The translations under genes and the position numbers were made by a program. Shown piece by piece: positions 45,787 to 54,656 of a DNA stretch of 64,000 nt (positions within the stretch are counted from its first letter, which is position 1; every line of letters begins with the position of its first letter). The DNA lies in contig NC_021658.1 of NCBI RefSeq assembly GCF_000418325.1, positions 9,748,001 through 9,812,000 on the forward strand, written 5' to 3'. The stretch is from Sorangium cellulosum So0157-2 (GTDB lineage Bacteria; Myxococcota_A; Polyangia; Polyangiales; Polyangiaceae). The notes under the pieces are model-generated. The model was given only the letters and a program-made list of their open reading frames with translations. It was not told the origin of the DNA and searched no databases.

Positions 45787-46425
45787 TCAGTAGGACTCGT
45801 TGGCAGGGTACGTCGCCATGACGTTGATCTTGTACTTCACGTACTGGTGCGGGATCGTCCCCCAGTCGGGCGTCGGCATCGCGCGCTTCACGCAGCGGAT
45901 CAGCTCTTTCGTCTTCGTGCGGCTCACCGTCGTCGACTTGCCCGCGTAGAGGTTCGTGCGCTTGCGGCGGAAGTCCATCTCGAGGACGTAGCTCACCGTG
46001 ATGCTCGTCTTGCCGGACGGGGCGCACTGCACGTTGTCGCGGATCGCGCGCGCGAGCGCGTCCTCGAAGAAGGTGACGTGGTCGCAGCGCTCGGGCGGCG
46101 TGGTGCCCGGGCCGGGGTTCTCGCACTTGATCGTGGTGAACGGCGAGAGCGTGACGCCCTCGTCCGCCGCGGCGCCGGCGTCGGCGAGCGCGCCCGCGTC
46201 CCAGGCGTAGGCGCCGGCGTCGGCCGTCGCGGCGTCGGCGGACGGGATCGACTCAGGCTTCGGGCGGCGCCAGAGGTAGAGCGGCACCGCGACGACGATG
46301 AGCCCCGCGACGAGCGCGATGATGATCTGGAGCCGCACGGGGCGCTCGCCGCCGCCGCGGCCGAGGTAACGGTACGGCGAGGGCTGAGACGGCGGGCTGG
46401 ACGGGAACGGAGGCCGGCTGTTCAT
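45787..46425 (-). CDS. Single-pass membrane protein of unknown function
   Basis: 212 residues. A Pro/Ser-rich N-terminus, one transmembrane helix (34-51, IIIALVAGLIVVAVPLYLW), an Ala/Asp-rich spacer and a globular C-terminal half with KCENPGPGTTPPERCDHVTF and ITVSYVLEMDFRRKRTNLYA. Two cysteines, in KCEN and RCDH, probably form a disulfide. The protein orients its C-terminus to the periplasm. It sits between the Ser/Thr kinase and the Omp85-like gene; a linking role between them is only an inference from the order. Confidence 0.72.
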   Translation of the reverse strand: MNSRPPFPSSPPSQPSPYRYLGRGGGERPVRLQIIIALVAGLIVVAVPLYLWRRPKPESIPSADAATADAGAYAWDAGALADAGAAADEGVTLSPFTTIKCENPGPGTTPPERCDHVTFFEDALARAIRDNVQCAPSGKTSITVSYVLEMDFRRKRTNLYAGKSTTVSRTKTKELIRCVKRAMPTPDWGTIPHQYVKYKINVMATYPANESY

Positions 46426-46440
46426 CGGACGCGTTCAGGT

Positions 46441-48126
46441 TCAATCGATGAGCGTCCGCGCAGGGCGCCCGGGCTCGCCCTTCACCAGCGTCGCGCCGAG
46501 CTCGAGCGTCTCGGGGAGCATCCCCTGGACCTGCGCGACCACCTGCTCGACCACGTGGCGCGCCTCGTCGATGCTCGGACCCACGATCGAGACGACGAAC
46601 TTGAGCGGCCCCGTCCGCCCCGCCACGGCGGGCGTGAGGCTGAGCAGGAGCATCTCGGTCAGGTCGATCACCCGCTGCGCCGCCTTCCGGAGGGCGAGCA
46701 TCTCCAGGATGGTCGGGCGCTCGCTGACCTGGCGGTTCGGCCCGCGCAGCTCGTAGCGCGCGACCTGCATCGGCACCTCGGCCCAGTCGGCGAACAGGCC
46801 GTCCTCGTCGATCGCCTTCATCAGGTGCTCGCGCACGAGCAGGCCGGTGAGGCCGTCGCGCTTCGCGAGGTACTGCTTCGCGCGCCGGTGCTGCGGCGAG
46901 TCCGGGCCGAACGTCACGAGCTTCATCCGGCACTCGCCGACCTGCACCTCGCCGCCGTGCAGCAGCGAGACCTGCGACTTGCGCTCGTAGTTGAAGTCCG
47001 CGTAGGTGCCGTTCGTGCTGCCCTGATCCTCGATGAGCCACGAGCCGGTCTGCCACTTCAGGATCGCGTGCGCCCCCGAGACGGTCGCCTCGGGCACGCA
47101 CAGGCTCTGATCGCTGCGCCGGCCGAGCGCGAGCTTCGTGTCGTGCAGCGGGAGCAGCGAGCCGACGATCTCCGGCGCGTTCGTCGCGTACGTCACGAGC
47201 AGCGACTGCGCGCCCGGCGTGAAGTTCAGCTTCAAGGCGCCGCCCGGCGGCGGGCCCGGATCGAGGCGCTCGCGCGGCAGCTGGATCGGGCTCGTCGTGA
47301 GCTGCGACGGGTTGAAGAAGCGCATGTGCCGCGCCTGCGGCCGCATCGACGGGTCCTCGTTGAGGCCGCGGAAGATCTGCCGCACCTCGTCGATCGACAG
47401 GCCCGCCGGGACGTCGAACATGATCTGCTGCTTCATCGTCTTGAGCCGCGGCTTGTAGCCGGGCTCGGGGACGCGGCAGGTCCACATCTCCCAGAGCGTC
47501 AGGGCCATCGCGTACACGTCGTCCTCGGGGCTCGCGCCGCCGTTGCGCAGCCGCTCGGGAGACATGTAGTTCGGCGTGCCGCCGTCGGGCGGCGCGCCGG
47601 GGCGGCGCGCCGAGGCGCGCGCGCGCTCCTGCGCGAAGCCGAAGTCGAGGATCACCGCGCGGCCCTCGGAGACCATCACGTTGCCCGGCTTCAGGTCGCC
47701 GTGCACGAGGCCCTGCGCGTGGATGGCCGCGAGCCCGTTGCACACCTCGCTCGCGATCTTGCGGAACTCGTCGGCCGTGTAGCCGCCCTGGGCCTTGCGC
47801 TTGCGGATGTGCGTGTGGAGCGTCTGCCCGGGGATCTGCTCCATCACGAGGATGGGGCCCCACGGGCTCGGCGCGAGGTCGTGCACGCGGCAGACGTTCG
47901 GGTGGCCGACCGAGCGCGCGAGGAGCAGCTCCTGGCGGAGCGCCTCGTCGTCGCCCGGCATGCGCGACTCTTCGCGGACCACCTTGAGCGCCACGGTCTG
48001 CTGCGTAGAGCGATCGAAGGCTAGGAAGACCTCGCCCATGCCGCCTTTACCGAGGCTCTGACGGATGTCGTAACGATCGTTGATGACCGTTCCGGCAGTG
48101 ATGGGAGGAGGGGGTGTCTTGGTCAC
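46441..48126 (-). CDS. Ser/Thr protein kinase with FHA domain and degenerate GGDEF-like tail
   Basis: 561 residues from the GTG complementary to 48124-48126; an ATG 24 codons upstream is also open. Kinase domain: glycine loop LGKGGMGEVFLAFD, VALKVV (Lys), catalytic loop VHGDLKPGNVM, DFG, and GTPNYMSPE. The HRD Arg is Gly. An FHA domain follows (LALGRRSDQSLCVPEATVSG then STNGTY), which binds phosphothreonine. After it, RDGLTGLLVREHLMKAID matches the front of a GGDEF domain, but the GG(D/E)EF signature and metal sites are missing, so no cyclic-di-GMP synthesis is expected. No membrane helix. Likely relay between phosphorylation and an uncharacterised output. Confidence 0.9.
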   Translation of the reverse strand: MTKTPPPPITAGTVINDRYDIRQSLGKGGMGEVFLAFDRSTQQTVALKVVREESRMPGDDEALRQELLLARSVGHPNVCRVHDLAPSPWGPILVMEQIPGQTLHTHIRKRKAQGGYTADEFRKIASEVCNGLAAIHAQGLVHGDLKPGNVMVSEGRAVILDFGFAQERARASARRPGAPPDGGTPNYMSPERLRNGGASPEDDVYAMALTLWEMWTCRVPEPGYKPRLKTMKQQIMFDVPAGLSIDEVRQIFRGLNEDPSMRPQARHMRFFNPSQLTTSPIQLPRERLDPGPPPGGALKLNFTPGAQSLLVTYATNAPEIVGSLLPLHDTKLALGRRSDQSLCVPEATVSGAHAILKWQTGSWLIEDQGSTNGTYADFNYERKSQVSLLHGGEVQVGECRMKLVTFGPDSPQHRRAKQYLAKRDGLTGLLVREHLMKAIDEDGLFADWAEVPMQVARYELRGPNRQVSERPTILEMLALRKAAQRVIDLTEMLLLSLTPAVAGRTGPLKFVVSIVGPSIDEARHVVEQVVAQVQGMLPETLELGATLVKGEPGRPARTLID

Positions 48127-48512
48127 GGCCCGCGGTGGATGAAAGGAGCGCGAACCGGAGCGTGCCCGACACCGGCTGCGGCGCACAGCGTCGTCCATCT
48201 GAACGTCGAGCGCAACGGTCGTTCTAGGGAACAGACAGGACGCAGCGCGGCGGCAGCCGCCGGCCCGCTGGTTTGTGCCGAGATCGCCCCTCCGGACGCC
48301 CCGGGCGCCGGGATCTCTTGACGATGGCCGCCGATTTGTTTACGCGGCTCGGCCAGCCCGGCGGGACCGCCGCGCGCGCCGGCGCTGGCGCCGCGAGGCG
48401 CGCCGGGCCAGCGAGCCGGCGGAGCCGAGATCCGGCGCGGCGCCCCCGCTGGCCCGGAGCCCGGGACGGACGCGACCACCGGACCGCAGCGCCGCGGACC
48501 CTCGGAGGACCG
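48127..48512. other. Divergent intergenic region, about 386 bp
   Basis: This gap separates the leftward kinase/FHA gene and the rightward lipoprotein gene and should contain both promoters. It has a mildly AT-rich spot (tttgtttacg) near 48345. I see no other gene; longer frames here have no protein-like composition. Confidence 0.4.
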
Positions 48513-49673
48513 ATGCGCTGGGACGGCTGGATGGAGCAGAGGAGAGCGCGCATCGCCGCGGCGGCGCTCTGCGCGGCGGCGGCGTTCACGCAGGGCTGCG
48601 GCGACGACGAGGACGGGAGCGCCGGCGCGGCGTCGGGCGGCGGCGCGGACAGCGCCGGGTGCCTGGACGCGCGATCCCACGGCGCGCTCTTCTCGCTTAT
48701 CGACCCCGCGTGGTGCGCCGTCGCCGTCTACACGACCGACGAGGAGATCGGCTTCGCCTCGGTGACGTGGGGGCGGCACGGCGGGCCGATGTTCGCGCGG
48801 AGCGACGCCGGCGGCGCGGCGGAGATCGTGCGCCTCACGCCGCCCGAGGGCGCGGATGGGGAGCTCGCCGCGGCGCGCACGACGATCGACGCCGGCGTCC
48901 CCGACGGCGCCTTCCTCGGCGCGCAGGCCGTGGACCTGCCCTTCTTCGGCTGGACGGCGATCTCGTGGACCAGCGCGTTCCCCGAGACGCTCGGCGAGCT
49001 GATCCTGATCGAGGACCGCGCGGTGGCGGCGCGCTACGAGGTGAACGGCTTCTTCGCGGCCGCCGCCGTCGAGGGGCGCCTGCTCTACACCGGGCTGTCG
49101 CCGCTCGGCGACGCCGCGGCGGGCGCGAACGGCCTCTATGCGGCCGACCGCTGCGGCGCGGCGGGGCCGGACGCGCGGCTCGTGCCCGAGGGCGACGCGA
49201 GCTGCGCGGCGCCCGACGCCGTCGCGGCGTGGGGCGACAGCTCCGGCCCCGTCGCCGCCGACCCGCGCGGCAACGTCGTCGCCGTGCTCCCGTCTGCCGA
49301 CGGAACGCAAGAGGCGCGCGGCTTCGCGGCCGAGGCGATCGCGCGGGGCGCCGGGCCCACGGAGGGCGACGTCCTCTTCTCGCTGCCGGGCAGCGGCACG
49401 AGCCTCGCGGCCCTCGCGCCCGAGCAGGGCGCGCCGGGCCTCGTCGTCTTTCAGCCGAGCGACCCCGCGACCTACGAGGCGCTCGCGCCGGTCGCCGTCG
49501 CGACCCGCGACGACGACGGCCACGTGCGCGCCGAAGGCGCCCCGGCCCCGCTCGTCGAGCTCGCCACGGCGGGCACGCTGCTCTCCCTCTTCACCGACGA
49601 CGCGAACCGCCTCTGGATCGGCGGCCCCCTGCCGGACGGCGGGTTCCTGTTCGCGGTCGCCGTCCGGCGCTGA
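48513..49673 (+). CDS. Lipoprotein of unknown function
   Basis: 386 residues from ATG 48513, preceded by ctcggaggaccg, a clear GGAGG. Lipobox FTQGC (Cys29) with a Gly/Asp/Ser-rich spacer. The mature part is rich in short beta-strand stretches (VAVYTTDEEIGFASVTWGRH; ANRLWIGGPLPDGGFLFAVA) and could form a beta-propeller, but no named repeat is evident. The final strand ends in AVAVRR. Expected location: outer-membrane periplasmic face or surface. Upstream and downstream genes are transcribed separately. Confidence 0.72.
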   Translation: MRWDGWMEQRRARIAAAALCAAAAFTQGCGDDEDGSAGAASGGGADSAGCLDARSHGALFSLIDPAWCAVAVYTTDEEIGFASVTWGRHGGPMFARSDAGGAAEIVRLTPPEGADGELAAARTTIDAGVPDGAFLGAQAVDLPFFGWTAISWTSAFPETLGELILIEDRAVAARYEVNGFFAAAAVEGRLLYTGLSPLGDAAAGANGLYAADRCGAAGPDARLVPEGDASCAAPDAVAAWGDSSGPVAADPRGNVVAVLPSADGTQEARGFAAEAIARGAGPTEGDVLFSLPGSGTSLAALAPEQGAPGLVVFQPSDPATYEALAPVAVATRDDDGHVRAEGAPAPLVELATAGTLLSLFTDDANRLWIGGPLPDGGFLFAVAVRR

Positions 49674-49889
49674 GCCGCCCGCCTCGGGCGGCCCCTCCAA
49701 GCGCCGCTCACGCGCCGCGCCGCGGCTCACCGGCCGTCCGGACGGCAGCGCACCAATCTCCGTGCATTTCCTGCGCGTATCGTGACACTGCAGATTGACA
49801 CCTCAGAGTCGCCTCAGTCACACTGCTTTCGAGGCGGCTGCTGTGTGTCCAATCTTCACCTCCTCACGCTGCCCGAGGCGAGGCACGAC

Positions 49890-51734
49890 ATGCCTGAGGG
49901 CCGACAGCCAGAGGTAACCGGCAGCCCGAGGGGGTCGAGGGCTGCCGCGCCCGATCCGCTGCTAGGGCGTGTCATCAACGGCCGCTTCAAGATCGTCAGC
50001 GTCATCGCGCGCGGCGGCATGGGCAAGGTGTACAGAGCCGAGCAGGCGCCGCTCGGCCGCATCTGCGCCCTCAAGGTGCTGAGCCCCAAGTACGAGGGCG
50101 ATCACGATCCCGAGTTCCACCGGCGCTTCTTCCTCGAGGCGTCGATCGCGGCGAAGCTCTCGCACCCGAACACGGTCACCGTGTTCGACTACGGCCAGAG
50201 CGACGACGATATCTACTACATCGCGATGGAGTACATCGAAGGGAAGACCCTCCACCGCGTGCTCCGCGAGGACGGGCCGTTCCCCGAGGCGCGCGCCGCG
50301 CACATCGCCCGCCAGATCTGCCGGTCGCTCCGCGAGGCGCACGGGCTCGGCGTCGTGCACCGCGATCTCAAGCCGGGCAACGTGCTGCTCGTCGACCACG
50401 AGGACGAGCACGATCACGTGAAGGTGCTCGATTTCGGGCTGGTCAAGGACACCCAGAGCGGCGAGGACCTGACGCAACAGGGCCTGTTCATGGGCTCGCC
50501 CAAGTACATGGCGCCCGAGCAGATCGCCGGCAGCGGGGTGTCCGCGCGCACCGATATCTACGCGCTCGGCGTGATGATGTACGAGATGCTGGCGGGCCAG
50601 GTGCCCTTCGACAAGGGCGCGAGCGTCGGGACGCTGATGTCGCACGTCAACGACCCGGTCCCGCCCATGCAGGCGCACAACCCGAGCCTCTCCATCTCTC
50701 AGACGATGGAGGGGATCGTCTACCGCTGCCTGGAGAAGGACCCGGCGCAGCGCTTCTCCTCGATGAACGAGCTCCTGGCCGCGCTCAAGTTCGCCGCGGG
50801 GGGCATCTCCACGCGGGACACCGGCGAGACCGCGCCCATGCTGCCCGGCGCGGCGAGCCACCGCCCGTCGGCGCCCTCGTACCCGTCGCTCCCGGCGTAT
50901 CCGCGGCCCCCGTCGTATCCATCGTCGCCGTCGCGTCCATCGTCGCCGTCGTATCCATCGGCGTCGTCGTATCCGCCGACGCCGTCGTACTCGACGACGG
51001 GCGATATCCCCGGCCTCTCCACGCCGAACTCGTCGCCTCCCACGAGCTCGCCCGTCACCTTGACCGCCCCCATCGCCACCGACAGCGGGCTGCGACCGCC
51101 GACGGCGCCCCTCTTCGTCGCCCCGTCGATCACCGACTCGATGGGCACCGACGCGATGGGCACCGACGCGATGGGCACCGACGCGATGGGGGCGCGCCCG
51201 GCGCCGCACGCCGACGGGCTCTCGTCGACCCAGCCCGGCGCGCGCCCGGCCAGGCGGCTCGCGCCCTGGGCGATCGCCGCGGCCCTCGCCGCCGTGGTCG
51301 GCGTCGCCGCGGTCATGACGGCGCGCTCGCCGGCGGCAGGGACGAGCGCCGCGGCGCGCGAGCAGGGCGAGGGGAGCACGCCGGCGGCCGAGGCGCCCCC
51401 GGCGGCGAGCGCGCCCGCGGCGAGCGCGCCCGCGGCGCGCCCGCTGCAGGTCGAGAGCACGCCGCCCGGGGCGGCGGTCCGGGAAGGCAACAAGGAGCTC
51501 TGCGCCGAGACGCCGTGCGAGATCATCTGGCGCGGGACGGCGGCCGCGCTCGCGTCGGAGCACGAGCTCGTGTTCGAGAAGACGGGCTATCGCTCCGCAA
51601 TCGTGCGCGTCTCCGGCGCCGAGGAGCGGGTGCGCGCGCGGCTCGACCCGGCCCCGATCGCGGCGCCGCGCGCCCCGAGCAAGCCCAGGGCGAACGTCCA
51701 GAAGGCCGATCCTTACAAGAGCAACCCCTACTGA
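49890..51734 (+). CDS. Membrane-bound Ser/Thr protein kinase with PEGA domain
   Basis: 614 residues from ATG 49890, after gaggcgaggcacgac; earlier in-frame starts would add a non-conserved segment. Kinase 31-300: IARGGMGKVYRAEQ, CALKVL, VVHRDLKPGNVLL, DFGLVK, MAPEQIAG; all catalytic residues present. A Pro/Ser/Tyr-rich juxtamembrane region contains short repeats (PSYPS and TDAMG). One transmembrane helix (about 460-480, PWAIAAALAAVVGVAAVMTA) is followed by a PEGA domain (STPPGAAVREGNKELC) outside. The architecture matches myxobacterial Pkn kinases that sense the envelope. Upstream ttgaca at 49795-49800 lacks a good -10. Confidence 0.94.
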   Translation: MPEGRQPEVTGSPRGSRAAAPDPLLGRVINGRFKIVSVIARGGMGKVYRAEQAPLGRICALKVLSPKYEGDHDPEFHRRFFLEASIAAKLSHPNTVTVFDYGQSDDDIYYIAMEYIEGKTLHRVLREDGPFPEARAAHIARQICRSLREAHGLGVVHRDLKPGNVLLVDHEDEHDHVKVLDFGLVKDTQSGEDLTQQGLFMGSPKYMAPEQIAGSGVSARTDIYALGVMMYEMLAGQVPFDKGASVGTLMSHVNDPVPPMQAHNPSLSISQTMEGIVYRCLEKDPAQRFSSMNELLAALKFAAGGISTRDTGETAPMLPGAASHRPSAPSYPSLPAYPRPPSYPSSPSRPSSPSYPSASSYPPTPSYSTTGDIPGLSTPNSSPPTSSPVTLTAPIATDSGLRPPTAPLFVAPSITDSMGTDAMGTDAMGTDAMGARPAPHADGLSSTQPGARPARRLAPWAIAAALAAVVGVAAVMTARSPAAGTSAAAREQGEGSTPAAEAPPAASAPAASAPAARPLQVESTPPGAAVREGNKELCAETPCEIIWRGTAAALASEHELVFEKTGYRSAIVRVSGAEERVRARLDPAPIAAPRAPSKPRANVQKADPYKSNPY

Positions 51735-51993
51735 CGCGCGCGCACGCGCGCCGGCCGCTCTGGTAGGATCGCCGCGCCTCCGCGGCCAGAGCCGCTTGCC
51801 ATGACCAGCGTGGCTTCGCGCTCGCGGGAGGGGCGCGCCGGGCGCTCCCCTCGTCGATGAAGTGTTCGGTGTGATGTGGGGAGCCGCGCCGTCCGCGCTC
51901 CCGAGCTCTCGCCGGGATCGCCGTCGCGGCCCGGCCTTTGTCGCCGGTGGGTCGCGATCGCGCCCCCGGCCCCGATGAGGACAGGGCGAACTC

Positions 51994-54648
51994 ATGTCGT
52001 CTCCCGATTCCTGCTCGCACGGCCGGAACGGCGCCGCCCCGGCGCCCGCCCCGACCCACGACGCCCGCCCGCCGCGCCCCTCGCGGCCGCGCAGCGGCGC
52101 GGCGCTCGCGCGGCGGCTCCTCGCCTGCGCCGTCGCCCTCGGCGCGACGACCGCCGCGCGCGGCGCGCTCGCCGACGCCCGCACCGAGGCGCGCCTCCAC
52201 TTCCGGGCAGGCATGGACCTCATCGCCCAGAAGCAGTTCGACGAGGGCATCCGGCAGCTCCAGAAGGCCAACGAGATCCTCCCCCACCCGAACGTCGTCT
52301 TCAACATCGCGCGCGCGCACGCCGAGGCCGGCCACATCGAGCAGGCGATCGCCGCGTACCGCGAGTACCTCGCGAGCGATCCCGCGGACCGGGACCAGGT
52401 GACGCGGATCGTCGAGCAGCTGGAGCAGCGCCTCGCCGCGCAGCGCGCCGCGGCGGCCCCGGAGGCGAGGCAGCCGCCCGCGCCCGATCCGCAAGCGCCC
52501 GCGCCCGCCCAGCCCGCCCCCGGCGACGCGCCCGCCCAGCCCCCCGCCGGCCAGCCCCCCGCGGGGACCGCGGCGCCGACCGGCGCCGCCGCGGCCCCGG
52601 CGCCCGCGCCGTCCTCGAAGGCGGCGCACGTCGACGCCGCGGGGATCGTCGGCGCCGCCCGCACCGAGGACGTCTACCAGGAGACCGTGATCACCGCGTC
52701 GCGCGGCGCCCAGAGCCCGCTCGACTCCCCGAACTCGACGACCATCGTCACCCGCCAGGACATCCGGCTCTCCGGCGTGACCCGCATCCCGGAGCTGCTC
52801 CGGCGCGTCGCCGGCATGGACGTCATGCAGATCACGGGCGGCGACGAGAACGTCTCGATGCGCGGTTTCAACAGCCGCCTCGCGAACAAGCTCCTCGTCC
52901 TCGTGAACGGGCGCACGGTCAAGAACGACGTGCTCGGCTCGACCTTCTGGGAGGCGCTCTCGATCGACGTGGATCAGATCGAGCGCATCGAGGTGGTGCG
53001 CGGCCCGGGCTCGGCGCTCTACGGCGCCGACGCGTTCGCCGGCATCGTCAACATCATCACGATCGAGCCCGGCGCCGGCAAGAGCGGCTTCCGCGCGGGC
53101 TACGGCGATCACCAGCAGGGCTACGGCTCGGTGTGGGCCTCCGCGCGGGAAGGCGATTTCGCGTACCGCCTGTCCGCGGGCTACACGCGCTATCCGCGGT
53201 GGACGCGCGAGGTCGCGGGCGACCGCATCGACCTCGAGACGAGCGACCAGAGCCAGGATCTCGGCGCGGAGAACGTGCGCATCGATCTCCGGGCCTCGCA
53301 GCGGCTCGGGCCGCGGCGCGAGCTCGCGGTGGGCGCCGGCTACTCCCGGAGCGAGCTCGACATCTACGGCATCGGCCCGTTCAACGACTACAACCTGGAG
53401 GTCGCCAACACCGACGCCTCGGTCGCGTACCGCGGCGAGAACGTCAACGCGCGGACGTACTACTCGTACCTCGACGGCCGCTCGCTGCTCAACGCCGCCT
53501 ACCTCGGGCACACCCTGTACGCGGGGCGGCCGCGCCAGCACATCGTGAACGCCGAGCTCGAGTTCGCGAAGACGCTCCGCGCGCCCGCGGCCGTCGCGCA
53601 CGACTTCCACATCGGCCTCGGCTACCGGCTCAAGGCGACCGACTGGAGCTACCTCGACGGCGACATGCCGATCGAGCACCACGGCTCGGTGTTCCTCCAG
53701 GACTCGATGAAGCTCGGCGAGCGCGTCACGGTGGTCGCCTCCGGAAGGCTCGACTACGTGCCTTACCTGGAGCGGCTCATCCCGTCGCCGCGCGGCTCGG
53801 TCATCGTCAAGCCGACCGCCCGCCAGGCGATCCGCGTCTCCGGCTCGACCGCGTTCCGCTCGCCCACGTCGCTCGAGGCCTACGTCGACCTGCCGATCCA
53901 GCTCGCGCTGCCCGGCCTCGAGCTCCTCTCGACCACGCGGCCGCCGGTCCGGTCCGACGTCATCATCGACCCCGAGCAGATCATCACCGCCGAGGCGAGC
54001 TACCTGAACCAGCAGAGCGACTATTTCGAGTTCGAGGTCACCGCGTACTACAACCGCGTGAGCGATCTCATCGTGCTCGCCGAGCCGCAGCGCATGACGC
54101 TCTCGCAGCGCGCCCAGGGGATCGGGGGGCTGAACCCGGAGACGGGGCGCTACACGTCCGGCTTCGGCGGCTTCGAGAACCAGTGCGACGTCTACCACGT
54201 GGTCGGCGGCGAGCTCGGCGGCCGCGTCTACCCCGTCGAGGGGCTCGACATCTTCGCCAACTACGCGCTCAACCTGTCGGAGCAGCAGCGCCCCGCCGGG
54301 TGCAACGCCCCCAAGGACGAGCGCACCAGCCGGCACAAGGTGAACGCCGGCGTCCAGGTCCGCACCCCGATCGGCGTCGACGGCGAGGTCACGTTCCACT
54401 ACCAGTCCGCGCAAGCGTGGGCCGAGCAGGTCCCGGCGGGGACGGTCATCGCCACCACCGTCTACCCGCTGCCCGCGTACACGCTGCTCAACGCGCGCCT
54501 CGGCTACCGCTTCCTCGACAACCGCGCCGAGATCTCGGCGACCGTCTTCAACGCGCTCGACGGCCTCGGCGAGGCGCCGCTGCAGATGCACCCGTTCGGC
54601 AACCGCATCGGCCGGCGCTTCATGGGATTCTTCCGGTACTCGCTCTAG
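51994..54648 (+). CDS. TonB-dependent receptor with N-terminal TPR module
   Basis: 884 residues. A 45-residue leader ends in a signal peptide (LLACAVALGATTAARGALA), then a TPR domain (about 63-145; MDLIAQKQFDEGIRQLQKAN), a Pro/Ala-rich spacer (150-212), a plug domain (SPNSTTIVTRQDIRLSGVTR; RIEVVRGPGSALYGADAFAG) and a 22-stranded barrel ending in RRFMGFFRYSL. No TonB box is obvious. TPR-fused receptors of this kind are typical of Polyangiales. The ligand is unknown. The next gene, a lipoprotein, starts 8 bp later and probably forms a surface partner, as in SusCD-like pairs. Confidence 0.9.
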   Translation: MSSPDSCSHGRNGAAPAPAPTHDARPPRPSRPRSGAALARRLLACAVALGATTAARGALADARTEARLHFRAGMDLIAQKQFDEGIRQLQKANEILPHPNVVFNIARAHAEAGHIEQAIAAYREYLASDPADRDQVTRIVEQLEQRLAAQRAAAAPEARQPPAPDPQAPAPAQPAPGDAPAQPPAGQPPAGTAAPTGAAAAPAPAPSSKAAHVDAAGIVGAARTEDVYQETVITASRGAQSPLDSPNSTTIVTRQDIRLSGVTRIPELLRRVAGMDVMQITGGDENVSMRGFNSRLANKLLVLVNGRTVKNDVLGSTFWEALSIDVDQIERIEVVRGPGSALYGADAFAGIVNIITIEPGAGKSGFRAGYGDHQQGYGSVWASAREGDFAYRLSAGYTRYPRWTREVAGDRIDLETSDQSQDLGAENVRIDLRASQRLGPRRELAVGAGYSRSELDIYGIGPFNDYNLEVANTDASVAYRGENVNARTYYSYLDGRSLLNAAYLGHTLYAGRPRQHIVNAELEFAKTLRAPAAVAHDFHIGLGYRLKATDWSYLDGDMPIEHHGSVFLQDSMKLGERVTVVASGRLDYVPYLERLIPSPRGSVIVKPTARQAIRVSGSTAFRSPTSLEAYVDLPIQLALPGLELLSTTRPPVRSDVIIDPEQIITAEASYLNQQSDYFEFEVTAYYNRVSDLIVLAEPQRMTLSQRAQGIGGLNPETGRYTSGFGGFENQCDVYHVVGGELGGRVYPVEGLDIFANYALNLSEQQRPAGCNAPKDERTSRHKVNAGVQVRTPIGVDGEVTFHYQSAQAWAEQVPAGTVIATTVYPLPAYTLLNARLGYRFLDNRAEISATVFNALDGLGEAPLQMHPFGNRIGRRFMGFFRYSL

Positions 54649-54656
54649 GCACCTCC

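Noticed and set aside
46441-46900. Active diguanylate cyclase domain at the end of the kinase-FHA protein
   Set aside because: Only the N-terminal DxLTGL signature is present; the GG(D/E)EF loop and metal-binding residues are missing.
44383-48024. A 1213-codon rightward open frame
   Set aside because: Antisense to the Omp85-like, membrane-protein and kinase genes; no motif, typical shadow composition.
49795-49823. Sigma-70 promoter with ttgaca ahead of the PEGA kinase
   Set aside because: The -35 match is perfect but 17 bases later there is only tcacac, far from tataat.
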